Positions 16,162 through 24,518 of a DNA stretch of 52,898 nt are shown here, piece by piece; positions within the stretch are counted from its first letter, which is position 1; every line of letters begins with the position of its first letter. This DNA is from JAAYDK01 sp964543935 (GTDB lineage: Bacteria; Spirochaetota; Spirochaetia; Sphaerochaetales; Sphaerochaetaceae). The translations under genes were made by a program, and so were the position numbers. A model generated the notes under the pieces. It saw only the letters and a program-made list of their open reading frames with translations, was not told where the DNA came from and searched no databases. The stretch spans positions 1 through 52,898 of the forward strand of contig CAZJAK010000007.1 in the NCBI GenBank assembly GCA_964543935.1, given 5' to 3'.

Positions 16162-17345
16162 CGCGTGTCCATCCTGTCGCGAACCCTGACGAAGGCCGCC
16201 ACGGCGCTCTCGATGTCGGATTGGGAGTGGGCGGCCGATAGCTGCACCCGGATGCGGGCCTTTCCCTTGGGAACCACAGGATAGCAGAAACCGATCACGT
16301 ACACGTCCTCTTTGAGTAGTTCGTCGGCCATCTTGACCGCCCTCACCTCATCATGGAGCATGACCGGCACGATGGCCGTGTCGCCGGGCACCAGGTTGAA
16401 ACCGTGCCGTTCCATCAGGCTCCTGAACAGCCGTGCATTGGCCATGGTCTTGGCACGGTACGGATTGCCCGCTTCCAACAGGTCGAGCACTTTGAGCGTC
16501 CCGCCGGCGATTGCCGGAGCCAGGGTGTTTGAGAACAGGTAGGGGCGAGAGCGTTGACGCATCAGGCCGATGATTTCGGTGCGCCCGGAGAGGCATCCAC
16601 CGCTTGCACCTCCCAGAGCTTTCCCGAAGGTGGTGGAAACAAGGTCGACCCGGCCTTGCACAGCGCAATGTTCGACCGTACCACGCCCGTTGGGTCCGAT
16701 ATAACCGGTGGCGTGCGAGTCGTCCACCATGACCAAGGCCCCATACCGTTCAGCCAAACTGCAAATTTCGGCCAATTTTGCGATATCGCCATCCATCGAG
16801 AACACTCCGTCGGTGGCGATCAAGCGACGGCGGCAAGTGGAGGCTTCGATCAGTTTGGATTCCAGATCGGCCATGTCGGAGTGGGCGTAGCGCAGGCGTT
16901 TGGCCTTGCACAGGCGCACTCCGTCGATGATCGAGGCGTGGTTGAGTTCGTCGCTGACGACGGCATCCTCTTCGGCCAACAATGGTTCGAACAGGGCTCC
17001 GTTGGCATCGAAGCACGAGGAAAACAGGATGGTGTCATCCATCCCTAAAAATCGACTCAAACGCCGTTCCAGTTCCTTGTGGATGCCCTGCGTCCCGCAG
17101 ATGAAACGCACAGAGGAGAGGCCGTAACCCCAAGTGCGCATCGCCTCGGAGGCCGCTTGGGCTATTTCGGGCGAACCAGATAGCCCCAGATAATTGTTGG
17201 CGCAAAAGTTGAGCACCTGACGGCCGCCGACCTGGATGCGTGTTCCTTGGGGGCCGTCGATGACCCGCTCGCGCTTGTACAAACCCTGCTGCTCAAGCGA
17301 ATCGAGGAACTCTTGCAATTCCTGTTTGAGTCGTGTGTCGAGCAT
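16158..17345 (-). CDS. kbl: Glycine C-acetyltransferase (2-amino-3-ketobutyrate CoA ligase)
   Basis: PLP-dependent alpha-oxoamine synthase of 395 residues, full length. The Schiff-base lysine is Lys242 in STTFGKALGG; the cofactor-binding VDDSHATG lies at 207-214. It splits 2-amino-3-ketobutyrate with CoA into glycine and acetyl-CoA, the second step of threonine breakdown. The ATG has AAAGGAGG upstream and the gene starts 12 nt after tdh, forming a compact two-gene operon with the enzyme that makes its substrate. Confidence 0.95.
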   Translation of the reverse strand: MLDTRLKQELQEFLDSLEQQGLYKRERVIDGPQGTRIQVGGRQVLNFCANNYLGLSGSPEIAQAASEAMRTWGYGLSSVRFICGTQGIHKELERRLSRFLGMDDTILFSSCFDANGALFEPLLAEEDAVVSDELNHASIIDGVRLCKAKRLRYAHSDMADLESKLIEASTCRRRLIATDGVFSMDGDIAKLAEICSLAERYGALVMVDDSHATGYIGPNGRGTVEHCAVQGRVDLVSTTFGKALGGASGGCLSGRTEIIGLMRQRSRPYLFSNTLAPAIAGGTLKVLDLLEAGNPYRAKTMANARLFRSLMERHGFNLVPGDTAIVPVMLHDEVRAVKMADELLKEDVYVIGFCYPVVPKGKARIRVQLSAAHSQSDIESAVAAFVRVRDRMDTR

Positions 17346-17357
17346 CGAAAGCCTCCT

Positions 17358-18314
17358 TTACGCCTTGACCGAGCGGGCCCGCAAGTGGGCGAACATGTCG
17401 GCGGTCATGGTCGCCAGATCGTAGGTCGGTTTCCAGCCCCACTCCACCCTGGCGGCATAATCCTCCAGACAGTCGGGCCATGAGTTGGCGATGGCTTGCT
17501 TGACCGGATCGATATGGTAGCTGATGGTGAAATCGGGGATGTGGACGCGGATGTAGGCGGCGATATCTTCGGGGCAGAAACTCATGGCCGCCACGTTGAA
17601 GGCGTTGCGGTGCCGCAACTTGGCCGGATCGGCCTCCATCAGCTGGATGGCCGCTTTGACCGCGTCGGGCATGTACATCATGTCCAAGTAGGTGTCGCCG
17701 GCCAACGGACACTCGTAATGGTGGTGTTCCAGGGCTGCGTAATAGATTTCCACAGCATAATCGGTCGTCCCTCCCCCCGGCGGGGTGAGGCTGCTGATGA
17801 TGCCGGGGAAACGCACCCCGCGGGTATCGAGATCGTACTTGTGATAATAATAGTCGCACAGCAATTCGCCAGCCACCTTGGTCACCCCGTACACGGTCGT
17901 CGGCCGTTGGATGGTGTCTTGTGGAGTGAACCGCTTGGGGGTCGACGGACCGAACGAACCGATCGACGAAGGGGTGAAGACCGCGCAGCGATGCTGGCGG
18001 GCCACCTCCAGCGTGGTGATCAGACCGTTCATGTTGATGTCCCAGGCCACTTGCGGCATCCGTTCGGCGGTAGCCGACAACAATGCCGCCAGATGGTAGA
18101 TCGTATCGATCGAGTGCTTGCGCACGATCTCGCTCAACGACGCACCGTCGCGGCAATCGATTTTGTAGAACGGCCCCCCTTCGACCAACGGCCGGTTGAC
18201 GTCGTCGCGGATGTCGGTCAACACGACATTGCCGTCCCCATAAGCCTGGCGCAACGCAATGGCGATCTCCGATCCCAATTGGCCCAGCGAACCGACTATC
18301 AGGATATGCTTCAT
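17358..18314 (-). CDS. tdh: L-threonine 3-dehydrogenase, epimerase-type (SDR)
   Basis: NAD-dependent enzyme of the extended short-chain dehydrogenase class, 318 residues. The nucleotide loop VGSLGQLGSE (7-16) and catalytic Tyr142/Lys146 in VYGVTK are seen. This class oxidises threonine to 2-amino-3-ketobutyrate and differs from the zinc-dependent E. coli Tdh. Adjacent kbl makes the assignment strong. The ATG at 18314 has GGAGG at good spacing; the open frame beyond it covers the promoter and is not coding. The promoter has perfect -35 and -10 boxes. Confidence 0.93.
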   Translation of the reverse strand: MKHILIVGSLGQLGSEIAIALRQAYGDGNVVLTDIRDDVNRPLVEGGPFYKIDCRDGASLSEIVRKHSIDTIYHLAALLSATAERMPQVAWDINMNGLITTLEVARQHRCAVFTPSSIGSFGPSTPKRFTPQDTIQRPTTVYGVTKVAGELLCDYYYHKYDLDTRGVRFPGIISSLTPPGGGTTDYAVEIYYAALEHHHYECPLAGDTYLDMMYMPDAVKAAIQLMEADPAKLRHRNAFNVAAMSFCPEDIAAYIRVHIPDFTISYHIDPVKQAIANSWPDCLEDYAARVEWGWKPTYDLATMTADMFAHLRARSVKA

Positions 18315-18336
18315 ATGTTCCTCCGACCGGGTTTTC

Positions 18337-18404
18337 TTGACATGGCACCCAAGCCGTCCTACAATTGCCGTGTTCATTATATTGAACGAATTTCGACATG
18401 TCAA
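18337..18404. promoter_or_regulatory. Interlocked tdh-kbl and XRE promoters with shared palindrome
   Basis: Leftward promoter for tdh: perfect TTGACA (18399-18404) and TATAAT (18376-18381) on the minus strand, spacing 17. Rightward promoter for the XRE gene: TTGACA (18337-18342) and TACAAT (18360-18365), spacing 17. Predicted start sites (about 18369 and 18372) nearly coincide, so polymerases would collide or exclude one another. A palindrome GTTCA-N6-TGAAC (18372-18387) covers the tdh -10 and the XRE start site, a natural operator for the XRE regulator. Confidence 0.7.
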
Positions 18405-18425
18405 ACAAGATTGAAGGAGCCCAGG

Positions 18426-19004
18426 ATGGAGAACCCTCCCATGATCGGCAAGAACATCCAACGCATCAGGATGCGCGGGAATCTGACTCTCAACGTCCTC
18501 TCCGAGCGGTCCGGAGTCTCCAAGGCGATGCTGAGCCAGATCGAGTCGGACAAGGTCAATCCGACCGTGGCCACCGTCTGGAAAATAGCCAAAGGCCTGG
18601 GGGTCGATCTGCATGACCTGCTGGACACCGAGTCAGGCCCCAAGCGCAAATTCGTCGTGAACCGCAGCGAGTCCTCGGCTTCGCTGGACACGGGTGGCAA
18701 CGGAGTGGTCATCAAGGTGCTCTCCCCGTTGGACATGGCCGGCGACATCGAGATTTACATCCTCACCTTCGATCCGAAGACGGCATTGCCGAGCGATCCC
18801 CACTACCCCGGTACCGAGGAGTACCTGACCGTGCTCAAGGGTTCGGTCAAAGTGAGCGCCGGCGGCAATTCCACCGAGCTCCATAAAGGCGATTTCTTAG
18901 CCTACCATTGCGATATCGCCCACATGATCGAGAATGAATCGTCCTCATTGGCTGTGGTGCACATGGTGGTGCGCTACCAACAACAAAGCCACCCCAAGCG
19001 TTGA
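18426..19004 (+). CDS. XRE-family regulator with cupin domain
   Basis: Transcription factor of 192 residues. Residues ~7-66 form a Cro/CI helix-turn-helix (LSERSGVSKAMLSQIESDKV is the core). Residues ~115-185 form a cupin barrel with PHYPGTEEYLTVLKGS, which should bind a small ligand. This architecture is common in regulators of amino acid or amine metabolism such as PuuR- and SutR-like proteins. GGAG lies 8 nt before the ATG. It is divergent from tdh-kbl and directly followed by a transporter, so control of threonine use and its own synthesis is likely but inferred. Confidence 0.9.
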   Translation: MENPPMIGKNIQRIRMRGNLTLNVLSERSGVSKAMLSQIESDKVNPTVATVWKIAKGLGVDLHDLLDTESGPKRKFVVNRSESSASLDTGGNGVVIKVLSPLDMAGDIEIYILTFDPKTALPSDPHYPGTEEYLTVLKGSVKVSAGGNSTELHKGDFLAYHCDIAHMIENESSSLAVVHMVVRYQQQSHPKR

Positions 19005-19046
19005 CTTGGACCACCAAGTCGCCGGATTCTCTTGTCCATCGGACAA
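19003..19046 (+). promoter_or_regulatory. Two consecutive palindromes before the transporter gene
   Basis: GACTTGG-ACCA-CCAAGTC (19003-19020) is a perfect 7-bp hairpin starting in the stop codon of the XRE gene. TTGTCC-ATC-GGACAA (19032-19046) is a second perfect palindrome. TTGTCC could serve as a -35 with TTACAT 17 nt downstream as a weak -10 for the transporter. The first may be an attenuating hairpin, the second an operator; neither is followed by a U-run. Confidence 0.4.
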
Positions 19047-19080
19047 TTTCATGCTTACATGACATCCAAGGGGGCCCCCG

Positions 19081-20466
19081 ATGGAAGAGAAACGGTATGG
19101 TGTCGGCACGATGGCTTCGTATGGCATGGGCAAGTTCCTTGCGGAATTCCTCACCGGAGCTTATGGTGCGATCGTCTATAAATATTACGAGACCACAGTC
19201 GGCCTAGGCGGACTGTTCGTCGCCTTGGCGACAATCATCTACTCGTTGTGGAACGCGGTGAACGACCCGCTGATGGGGTATGCCACCAACAGGACGGCAA
19301 TTTTTGGACGGCGGTTCGGACGACGGTTCATCTGGATCGTGCTTGGTCTGGTCTCGTGCAGCCTGCTCTTCGTAGCGATCTTCGCCGTTCCCGCCTCGAT
19401 GCGCGACTCGGTGGCCCGCAACCCCTTCATCGTGTTTTTATGGATGGTACTGACAATCTGTTTGTTCGATGGCAGCTATTCGATGTGGGAAGTCAATTAT
19501 CAATCGGTTTATCCCGACAAATTCCGCACCCAGTCCGAACGGACCAAGGCTGCCGCAGTCTCAACCGCCGTCGGCGTCTTGGGTGTTGCGGCCGGATTCA
19601 TCATTCCGCCGATGTTTTTTGAGTACGACGATCCCTCCTCGTTCCTCACGATGGCGTTGATCGTAGCCGCCGTCACCCTGGCCGGCATCCTGTTGTTGAT
19701 TCCCGGCATTCGCGAGACCAAGGCGATGATCGACCGCTACCGCACCAGCTTGGAAGGACACACAGACAAACCGGCCTTCTTCTCCTCGATGCGTTCTGCC
19801 TTGCGTTATAAGGAGCTCATCTCGTTCTTGGTGTTGTTGTTCCTCTACCAGTCGGGTTGCATGTGCATGACCAGTTCGGTCCATTATGTCGGCGATTATA
19901 TCCTGCAGGTGTCCGCCGACGGCACGACCACCATCTTCGCCGGCATGTTGGCCGGAGCATTGCTCTCCATCCCGTTGTGGATGCTGTTGGCCAAGCGGTT
20001 GCAGAACAACCAACGCATGCTGATCGTCTGTTCGCTCACCATGGCAGCGTTTGCCTTCCCGATGACCTTCACCGCCACCAAGACCGGCTTCACCGTATTC
20101 ATGACCTTGTGGGGCATTGGCTTCGGAGGATTCTGGACCTTCATGGGACCGGCCATGGCCGATGTGGTCGACCATATCGTGGTCACTGAGAAACGCCGCC
20201 AAGAGGGCATCCACATGGGTATCCGGGCTTTCTTCATGCGCTTTTCCATCGCTAGCCAAGCCTTGGTGTTCTACATCGTCCATGAGTCGACCCGCTTCGA
20301 CGAGAACAACGTGACCGAACTGGCCAAGTTCGGCATAAAGTTGCACATGGCGGCCATCCCGGCCCTCTTTTTCCTCGTCGGGGCGCTGTTGTTTTGGAAG
20401 ACCAATACCCTCACTCCCGCACGGATTAAGGAAAACCGCTCGCAATTGGCCCTGCTCGACATCTGA
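19081..20466 (+). CDS. GPH-family (MFS) cation-coupled sugar symporter
   Basis: Membrane transporter of 461 residues with about 12 hydrophobic segments. The segment NDPLMGYATNRT near residue 61 followed by a basic RRFGRRF loop is the characteristic motif of the glycoside-pentoside-hexuronide:cation symporter family. It should import a sugar, glycoside or related solute with Na+ or H+. AAGGGGG lies before the ATG. It follows the XRE regulator by 76 nt and could belong to its regulon, but a sugar importer does not obviously fit threonine breakdown. Substrate unknown. Confidence 0.85.
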   Translation: MEEKRYGVGTMASYGMGKFLAEFLTGAYGAIVYKYYETTVGLGGLFVALATIIYSLWNAVNDPLMGYATNRTAIFGRRFGRRFIWIVLGLVSCSLLFVAIFAVPASMRDSVARNPFIVFLWMVLTICLFDGSYSMWEVNYQSVYPDKFRTQSERTKAAAVSTAVGVLGVAAGFIIPPMFFEYDDPSSFLTMALIVAAVTLAGILLLIPGIRETKAMIDRYRTSLEGHTDKPAFFSSMRSALRYKELISFLVLLFLYQSGCMCMTSSVHYVGDYILQVSADGTTTIFAGMLAGALLSIPLWMLLAKRLQNNQRMLIVCSLTMAAFAFPMTFTATKTGFTVFMTLWGIGFGGFWTFMGPAMADVVDHIVVTEKRRQEGIHMGIRAFFMRFSIASQALVFYIVHESTRFDENNVTELAKFGIKLHMAAIPALFFLVGALLFWKTNTLTPARIKENRSQLALLDI

Positions 20467-20484
20467 ACCGATTATTTGTATACT
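20456..20484 (+). promoter_or_regulatory. Promoter of the prfA-prmC-rel operon
   Basis: TCGACA (20456-20461) and TATACT (20479-20484), each one base from consensus and 17 nt apart. The -35 lies inside the last codons of the transporter gene. The start site would be near 20491, giving a ~60-nt leader. Confidence 0.5.
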
Positions 20485-20549
20485 GACTCTCCGACCCACT
20501 AGCTTACGCCCAATCCCATACGGGACTGGATATTGGGATCGGGGAGCCA

Positions 20550-21620
20550 ATGATGATCGAGATTTTGCAGGGATTTGAGAGCCAATACCGTGAACTGGAA
20601 GCAAGACTGGCCAATCCCGATGTTGTAAAGGACATGAACGCCTACCGCAAGCTCATGCAGGAGCACTCCCGCTTGGAGCCGATTGTGGAGACCCTGCATG
20701 CATTGCAGGACCTGGCCTCCCAAATCAGCGCCACCGAGGAGATGCTCAAGGAAGAAGACGACCCCGATCTGTCGGCCATGGCCAAAGAAGAGCTCACTGA
20801 GCTGAAAGCCACCATGAGCAAGGCCGAGGAGAGCGCCAAGATGTTGCTCATTCCCCCCGACCCGATGGAGGGCAAGAACATCATCATGGAAATCAGGGCT
20901 GGAACAGGTGGTGACGAGGCCGCCCTGTTTGCGGCCGACCTGTTCAGGATGTATTCCCATTATGCCGAAAGCCAAAGGTGGAAGATCGAGATCATGTCGA
21001 TGAACGACACCGGCATCGGAGGCCTCAAAGAGGTGATCTTCTCCGTCTCGGGCAAGGGTGTCTACGGTACGCTGCGCTGGGAAAGCGGAGTCCATCGCGT
21101 CCAGCGGGTACCGGAAACCGAGGCGAGCGGGCGCATCCACACTTCAGCGGTCACCGTGGCGGTGTTGCCCGAAGTCGAGGAGACCGAGATTGAAATCCGC
21201 CAAGAAGATTTGAAGATCGACGTGATGCGGGCTGGTGGTCCAGGCGGCCAATGCGTCAATACAACCGACAGCGCCGTACGGATGACCCACTTGCCGACCG
21301 GTCTGGTGGTCATCTGCCAAGACGAGAAATCACAAATCAAGAACCGGGCCAAAGCCTTGCGGGTCTTGCGTTCACGCCTGTATGACCTCGAGGAAGAGAA
21401 GAAAGCCAAGGAACGGGCCGACAACCGGCGCACCCAAGTCGGGACCGGCGACCGCTCCGAACGGATCAGGACCTACAATTTCCCGCAAAACCGGCTGACC
21501 GACCACCGCATCAACCTCACGCTGTACAAACTCGAAGCCGTCATGGCCGGGCAGTTGGGCGAGGTGATCGAGGCGCTCAAGTTGGCGGCGGGAGAAGAGG
21601 CCCTCAAGGAATTGCAGTGA
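20550..21620 (+). CDS. prfA: Peptide chain release factor 1
   Basis: Class I release factor of 356 residues. The peptidyl-tRNA hydrolysis loop GGQ is at residues 232-234 (AGGPGGQCVNTTDS), and the stop-codon-recognition PxT tripeptide is present as PET at 188-190, identifying RF1 (UAA/UAG) rather than RF2. GGGGAG precedes the ATG pair at 20550. It is first of a three-gene operon with prmC, which methylates the GGQ glutamine, and rel. Stop TGA and next ATG overlap by one base. Confidence 0.97.
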   Translation: MMIEILQGFESQYRELEARLANPDVVKDMNAYRKLMQEHSRLEPIVETLHALQDLASQISATEEMLKEEDDPDLSAMAKEELTELKATMSKAEESAKMLLIPPDPMEGKNIIMEIRAGTGGDEAALFAADLFRMYSHYAESQRWKIEIMSMNDTGIGGLKEVIFSVSGKGVYGTLRWESGVHRVQRVPETEASGRIHTSAVTVAVLPEVEETEIEIRQEDLKIDVMRAGGPGGQCVNTTDSAVRMTHLPTGLVVICQDEKSQIKNRAKALRVLRSRLYDLEEEKKAKERADNRRTQVGTGDRSERIRTYNFPQNRLTDHRINLTLYKLEAVMAGQLGEVIEALKLAAGEEALKELQ

Positions 21621-22492
21621 TGGCGACGTTGCGCGAAGCAGCTACCTGGGGACACCGTGCGATCGAACAGGCCGCTGTCTCCGAAAGCAGCCGCCTCGAC
21701 GCGCTGGTGTTGTTGTGGCATGCCGCCGGCATCTCCAAAGAATATTTCTATGCCGAAGCTGAATCGCAGCTCGATCAGAACGCTTTTGACCGCTACCGTG
21801 CCGATGTGCACAGGCGTTGTGCTGCTGAACCGGTCGCCTACATCGTGCAGCGGCGTGAATTTTATGGGTTGGAATTCCATGTGGATCGACGGGTACTCAT
21901 CCCACGACCGGAATCGGAGCTTTTAGTCGAACGCGGCTTGCAACATGTCGACGGACTCTCCCCTCTCATCCATCCGGTACGGGTACTGGACATGTGCACC
22001 GGAAGCGGATGTGTGGGCATCGCATTGGCCTACCACCGCCCTGGCATAGAAGTGACCTTGGCCGACAGGTCCCCCGAGGCATTGTGCGTGGCCTCAACCA
22101 ACAGCCGTTCACTGCTTGGGAGGCAACTCGAAACGGTTGAAACCGACCTGTTCGACGCTTTGCCACAGCGCCGCTTCCATCTGATTGTTGCCAATCCGCC
22201 CTACTTGGCCCATACTTGGTTCCAAGAAGCTGCCGAACAGGTCAAGCAGGAACCACAGCTGGCCTTGCTCGGTGGCGGGCTTGACGGCTTGGACCTGATC
22301 AGGTGTTTGGTGCAGCAGGCCCCATCCCATCTTGAACCAGACGGCGCGCTCATGATCGAATGCGATGGCCGCCAACAGGAAAACGTAGCGCTCCTGCTTG
22401 AGAAACTGGGTTTCACTGACGTGGTGGCATTCGATGATCTGGCCGGTATTGGACGCATTGTCGTCGGGAGGCTCGCGTGTACGAAGAATTGA
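21620..22492 (+). CDS. prmC: Release factor glutamine methyltransferase
   Basis: SAM-dependent methyltransferase of 290 residues. The SAM-binding motif DMCTGSGCVGIALA and the catalytic NPPY in IVANPPYLAH are both present. It methylates the glutamine of the GGQ motif in RF1 and RF2, raising termination efficiency. A GTG codon three bases earlier is an alternative start. It is coupled to prfA by a TGATG overlap and overlaps rel by 16 nt. Confidence 0.95.
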   Translation: MATLREAATWGHRAIEQAAVSESSRLDALVLLWHAAGISKEYFYAEAESQLDQNAFDRYRADVHRRCAAEPVAYIVQRREFYGLEFHVDRRVLIPRPESELLVERGLQHVDGLSPLIHPVRVLDMCTGSGCVGIALAYHRPGIEVTLADRSPEALCVASTNSRSLLGRQLETVETDLFDALPQRRFHLIVANPPYLAHTWFQEAAEQVKQEPQLALLGGGLDGLDLIRCLVQQAPSHLEPDGALMIECDGRQQENVALLLEKLGFTDVVAFDDLAGIGRIVVGRLACTKN

Positions 22493-24513
22493 CCAACCGG
22501 TTCGTCCAAAAAGCCTTCCGTTACACGAAAGCGGAGCAGGAACGCATCCGCGAGGCAGCCTTGTTCGCCGCCGAATACCACGGCACCCAAAAACGCCAAA
22601 GCGGTGAGCCCTACATCATCCATCCCTATGCGGTGGCCGAAATCCTCATCTCGCTGCAGATGGACGTGGACACGGTCGTAGCTGGATTGTTGCACGATAC
22701 GTTGGAGGACACGGCCGCCACCTACGAGATGCTCGTGGAACGCTTTGGCCAGACCGTGGCCGACCTCGTCGAAGGCGAGACCAAGATCTCCACCCTCAAG
22801 GCAAAAAACAAGACCCAACAGGAGTCCGAGACCATCAGGAAGATGTTCTTCGCCATGGCCAAGGACGTGCGGGTCATCATCATCAAGTTGGCAGACAAGC
22901 TCCACAACATGCGCACCTTGCAGCACCTCTCGCCGATGCGGGCCCGCGAGATTGCCAACGAGTGTCTGGACATCTTCGCCCCGCTGGCCGACCGCTTGGG
23001 TATGTCGTGGCTCAAAGGTGAATTGGAAGACCAATCGCTCAAGATCCTCAAACCCGAGACCTTCCAATACATTGAGGAATACCTGCTGTCCAAGAAAAGC
23101 GAGCGGACAGCTTACCTGGGCAAGATCGAGAAAATCCTCTACCGTGCTTGCGGCGAGCAGGGCTTGGCCAATGTATCGGTCCAATCGCGGACAAAGCACA
23201 CCTATGGCGTTTACATGAAGATGAAAAAACGCAAGAAGGAGCTGGAGGAGATCGGCGACATCCTCGGCGTGCGCATCATCTGCGACACACTCACCGAGTG
23301 CTACACGCTGCTTGGTCTCGTGCACCGTCTCTGGCCACCGATCGAAGGACGTTTCAAAGATTACATCGCCATGCCGAAGGCCAACAACTACCAAAGCCTG
23401 CACACCACCGTGATGGCCTTGGACGGCAAACTCCTCGAGGTGCAGATCAGGACCCGGGAGATGCACGTCACAGCCGAGTATGGCGTGGCCGCCCACTGGG
23501 TCTACAAAGCCGAGCTTGGGCTCGATTCGGGCAAATGGACCGAGACGGATAACGCCCAATTTTCCAAGATTCTCAAGAAACTCAAGTCTTGGAGCACCGA
23601 GATCGAGCAATCGGAGAGCGTGCTGGACGACATCAAAGGGGAATTGCTCAAAGACACGATTTACGTCTTCACTCCGCAAGGCCATATCGTCGAATTGCCC
23701 GCCAACGCCACCGCGCTGGACTTCGCTTACCACATCCATACCGAGGTCGGCAACCACACCACCGGTGCCAAGGCCGACGGTTCGATCATCCCGTTGAGCC
23801 AACCGTTGAAGAACACCCAAGTGATCGAAATCCTGACCTCCCCCAACGCCCATCCCAACATCAACTGGTTGCGCTTGGCCCAGACAACGAACGCCCGCAA
23901 GAAAATCCGCTCATGGCTCAACAAGAACGACGACAGCCTTATCATCGACAAGAACATCATCGCCAAGAAAAAACCGGCCTTGATGGAATCTCTTAAGAGC
24001 GAGACCCCCGAGCAACCCCAAGCGGTCGCCGCCCTTGCCGAAGGCGAGATTGTCCGGTCGGTGGTCGATCAGAGCAAACTGACCTTCAAAGTGGGTGAGG
24101 AGAAGAACATGATGATCTCGCTCGCCCAATGTTGCAATCCGCGCCGTGGCGACGAAATCATCGGGTATGTATCGCGCGGCCGCGGCATCATCGTGCACCG
24201 CAAGAATTGCCACAACCTCAAGAACATGACCGAGATCGAGCAACGCAGCATCGAGGTCGAGTGGGAAACCGCCACCCCGCTGATGACCAGGCGGTTCAGG
24301 GTGATCAGCAAGATCACCCAAGACTTGTTCGCAGAAATCGAGGGAGCCATCAAGAAGTACCGCGGCCACCTCATCGAAGGACGCCTCGACGATGGCGAGC
24401 AGGACCGCCTGATCGGCAGCTTCACCATGGAAGTCGCCAACGAGGAGGACTTCAAGAAGGTCGTCAAGAGTATCAAAGCCATCCCGGCCATCGTCTCGAT
24501 ATCGGCATTGTGA
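22477..24513 (+). CDS. rel: Bifunctional (p)ppGpp synthetase/hydrolase, Rel type
   Basis: Protein of 678 residues with the full long-RSH layout. The HD hydrolase domain (HGTQKRQSGEPYIIHP and HDTLEDT, residues ~36-78) is intact. The synthetase domain contains GRFKDYIAMPK and YQSLHTTV, and carries the RXKD motif (RFKD) of bifunctional Rel enzymes rather than the EXDD of RelA. A TGS domain starts near 395 (YVFTPQGHIVELP), and an ACT/RRM domain ends the protein. The GTG start at 22477 has GGGAGG at proper distance and lies within prmC. It makes and degrades the stringent-response alarmone. Confidence 0.95.
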   Translation: MYEELTNRFVQKAFRYTKAEQERIREAALFAAEYHGTQKRQSGEPYIIHPYAVAEILISLQMDVDTVVAGLLHDTLEDTAATYEMLVERFGQTVADLVEGETKISTLKAKNKTQQESETIRKMFFAMAKDVRVIIIKLADKLHNMRTLQHLSPMRAREIANECLDIFAPLADRLGMSWLKGELEDQSLKILKPETFQYIEEYLLSKKSERTAYLGKIEKILYRACGEQGLANVSVQSRTKHTYGVYMKMKKRKKELEEIGDILGVRIICDTLTECYTLLGLVHRLWPPIEGRFKDYIAMPKANNYQSLHTTVMALDGKLLEVQIRTREMHVTAEYGVAAHWVYKAELGLDSGKWTETDNAQFSKILKKLKSWSTEIEQSESVLDDIKGELLKDTIYVFTPQGHIVELPANATALDFAYHIHTEVGNHTTGAKADGSIIPLSQPLKNTQVIEILTSPNAHPNINWLRLAQTTNARKKIRSWLNKNDDSLIIDKNIIAKKKPALMESLKSETPEQPQAVAALAEGEIVRSVVDQSKLTFKVGEEKNMMISLAQCCNPRRGDEIIGYVSRGRGIIVHRKNCHNLKNMTEIEQRSIEVEWETATPLMTRRFRVISKITQDLFAEIEGAIKKYRGHLIEGRLDDGEQDRLIGSFTMEVANEEDFKKVVKSIKAIPAIVSISAL

Positions 24514-24518
24514 CCGCT

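Noticed and set aside
17293..18408. 371-codon minus-strand frame overlapping tdh in another frame
   Set aside because: Arg/Gly/His-rich composition typical of a shifted frame; tdh fills the same strand.
22201..23853. 550-codon open frame on the minus strand opposite rel
   Set aside because: It is the mirror of rel and prmC coding sequence, His/Val/Leu-rich with no recognisable domain, while the plus strand encodes complete PrmC and Rel proteins with intact motifs.
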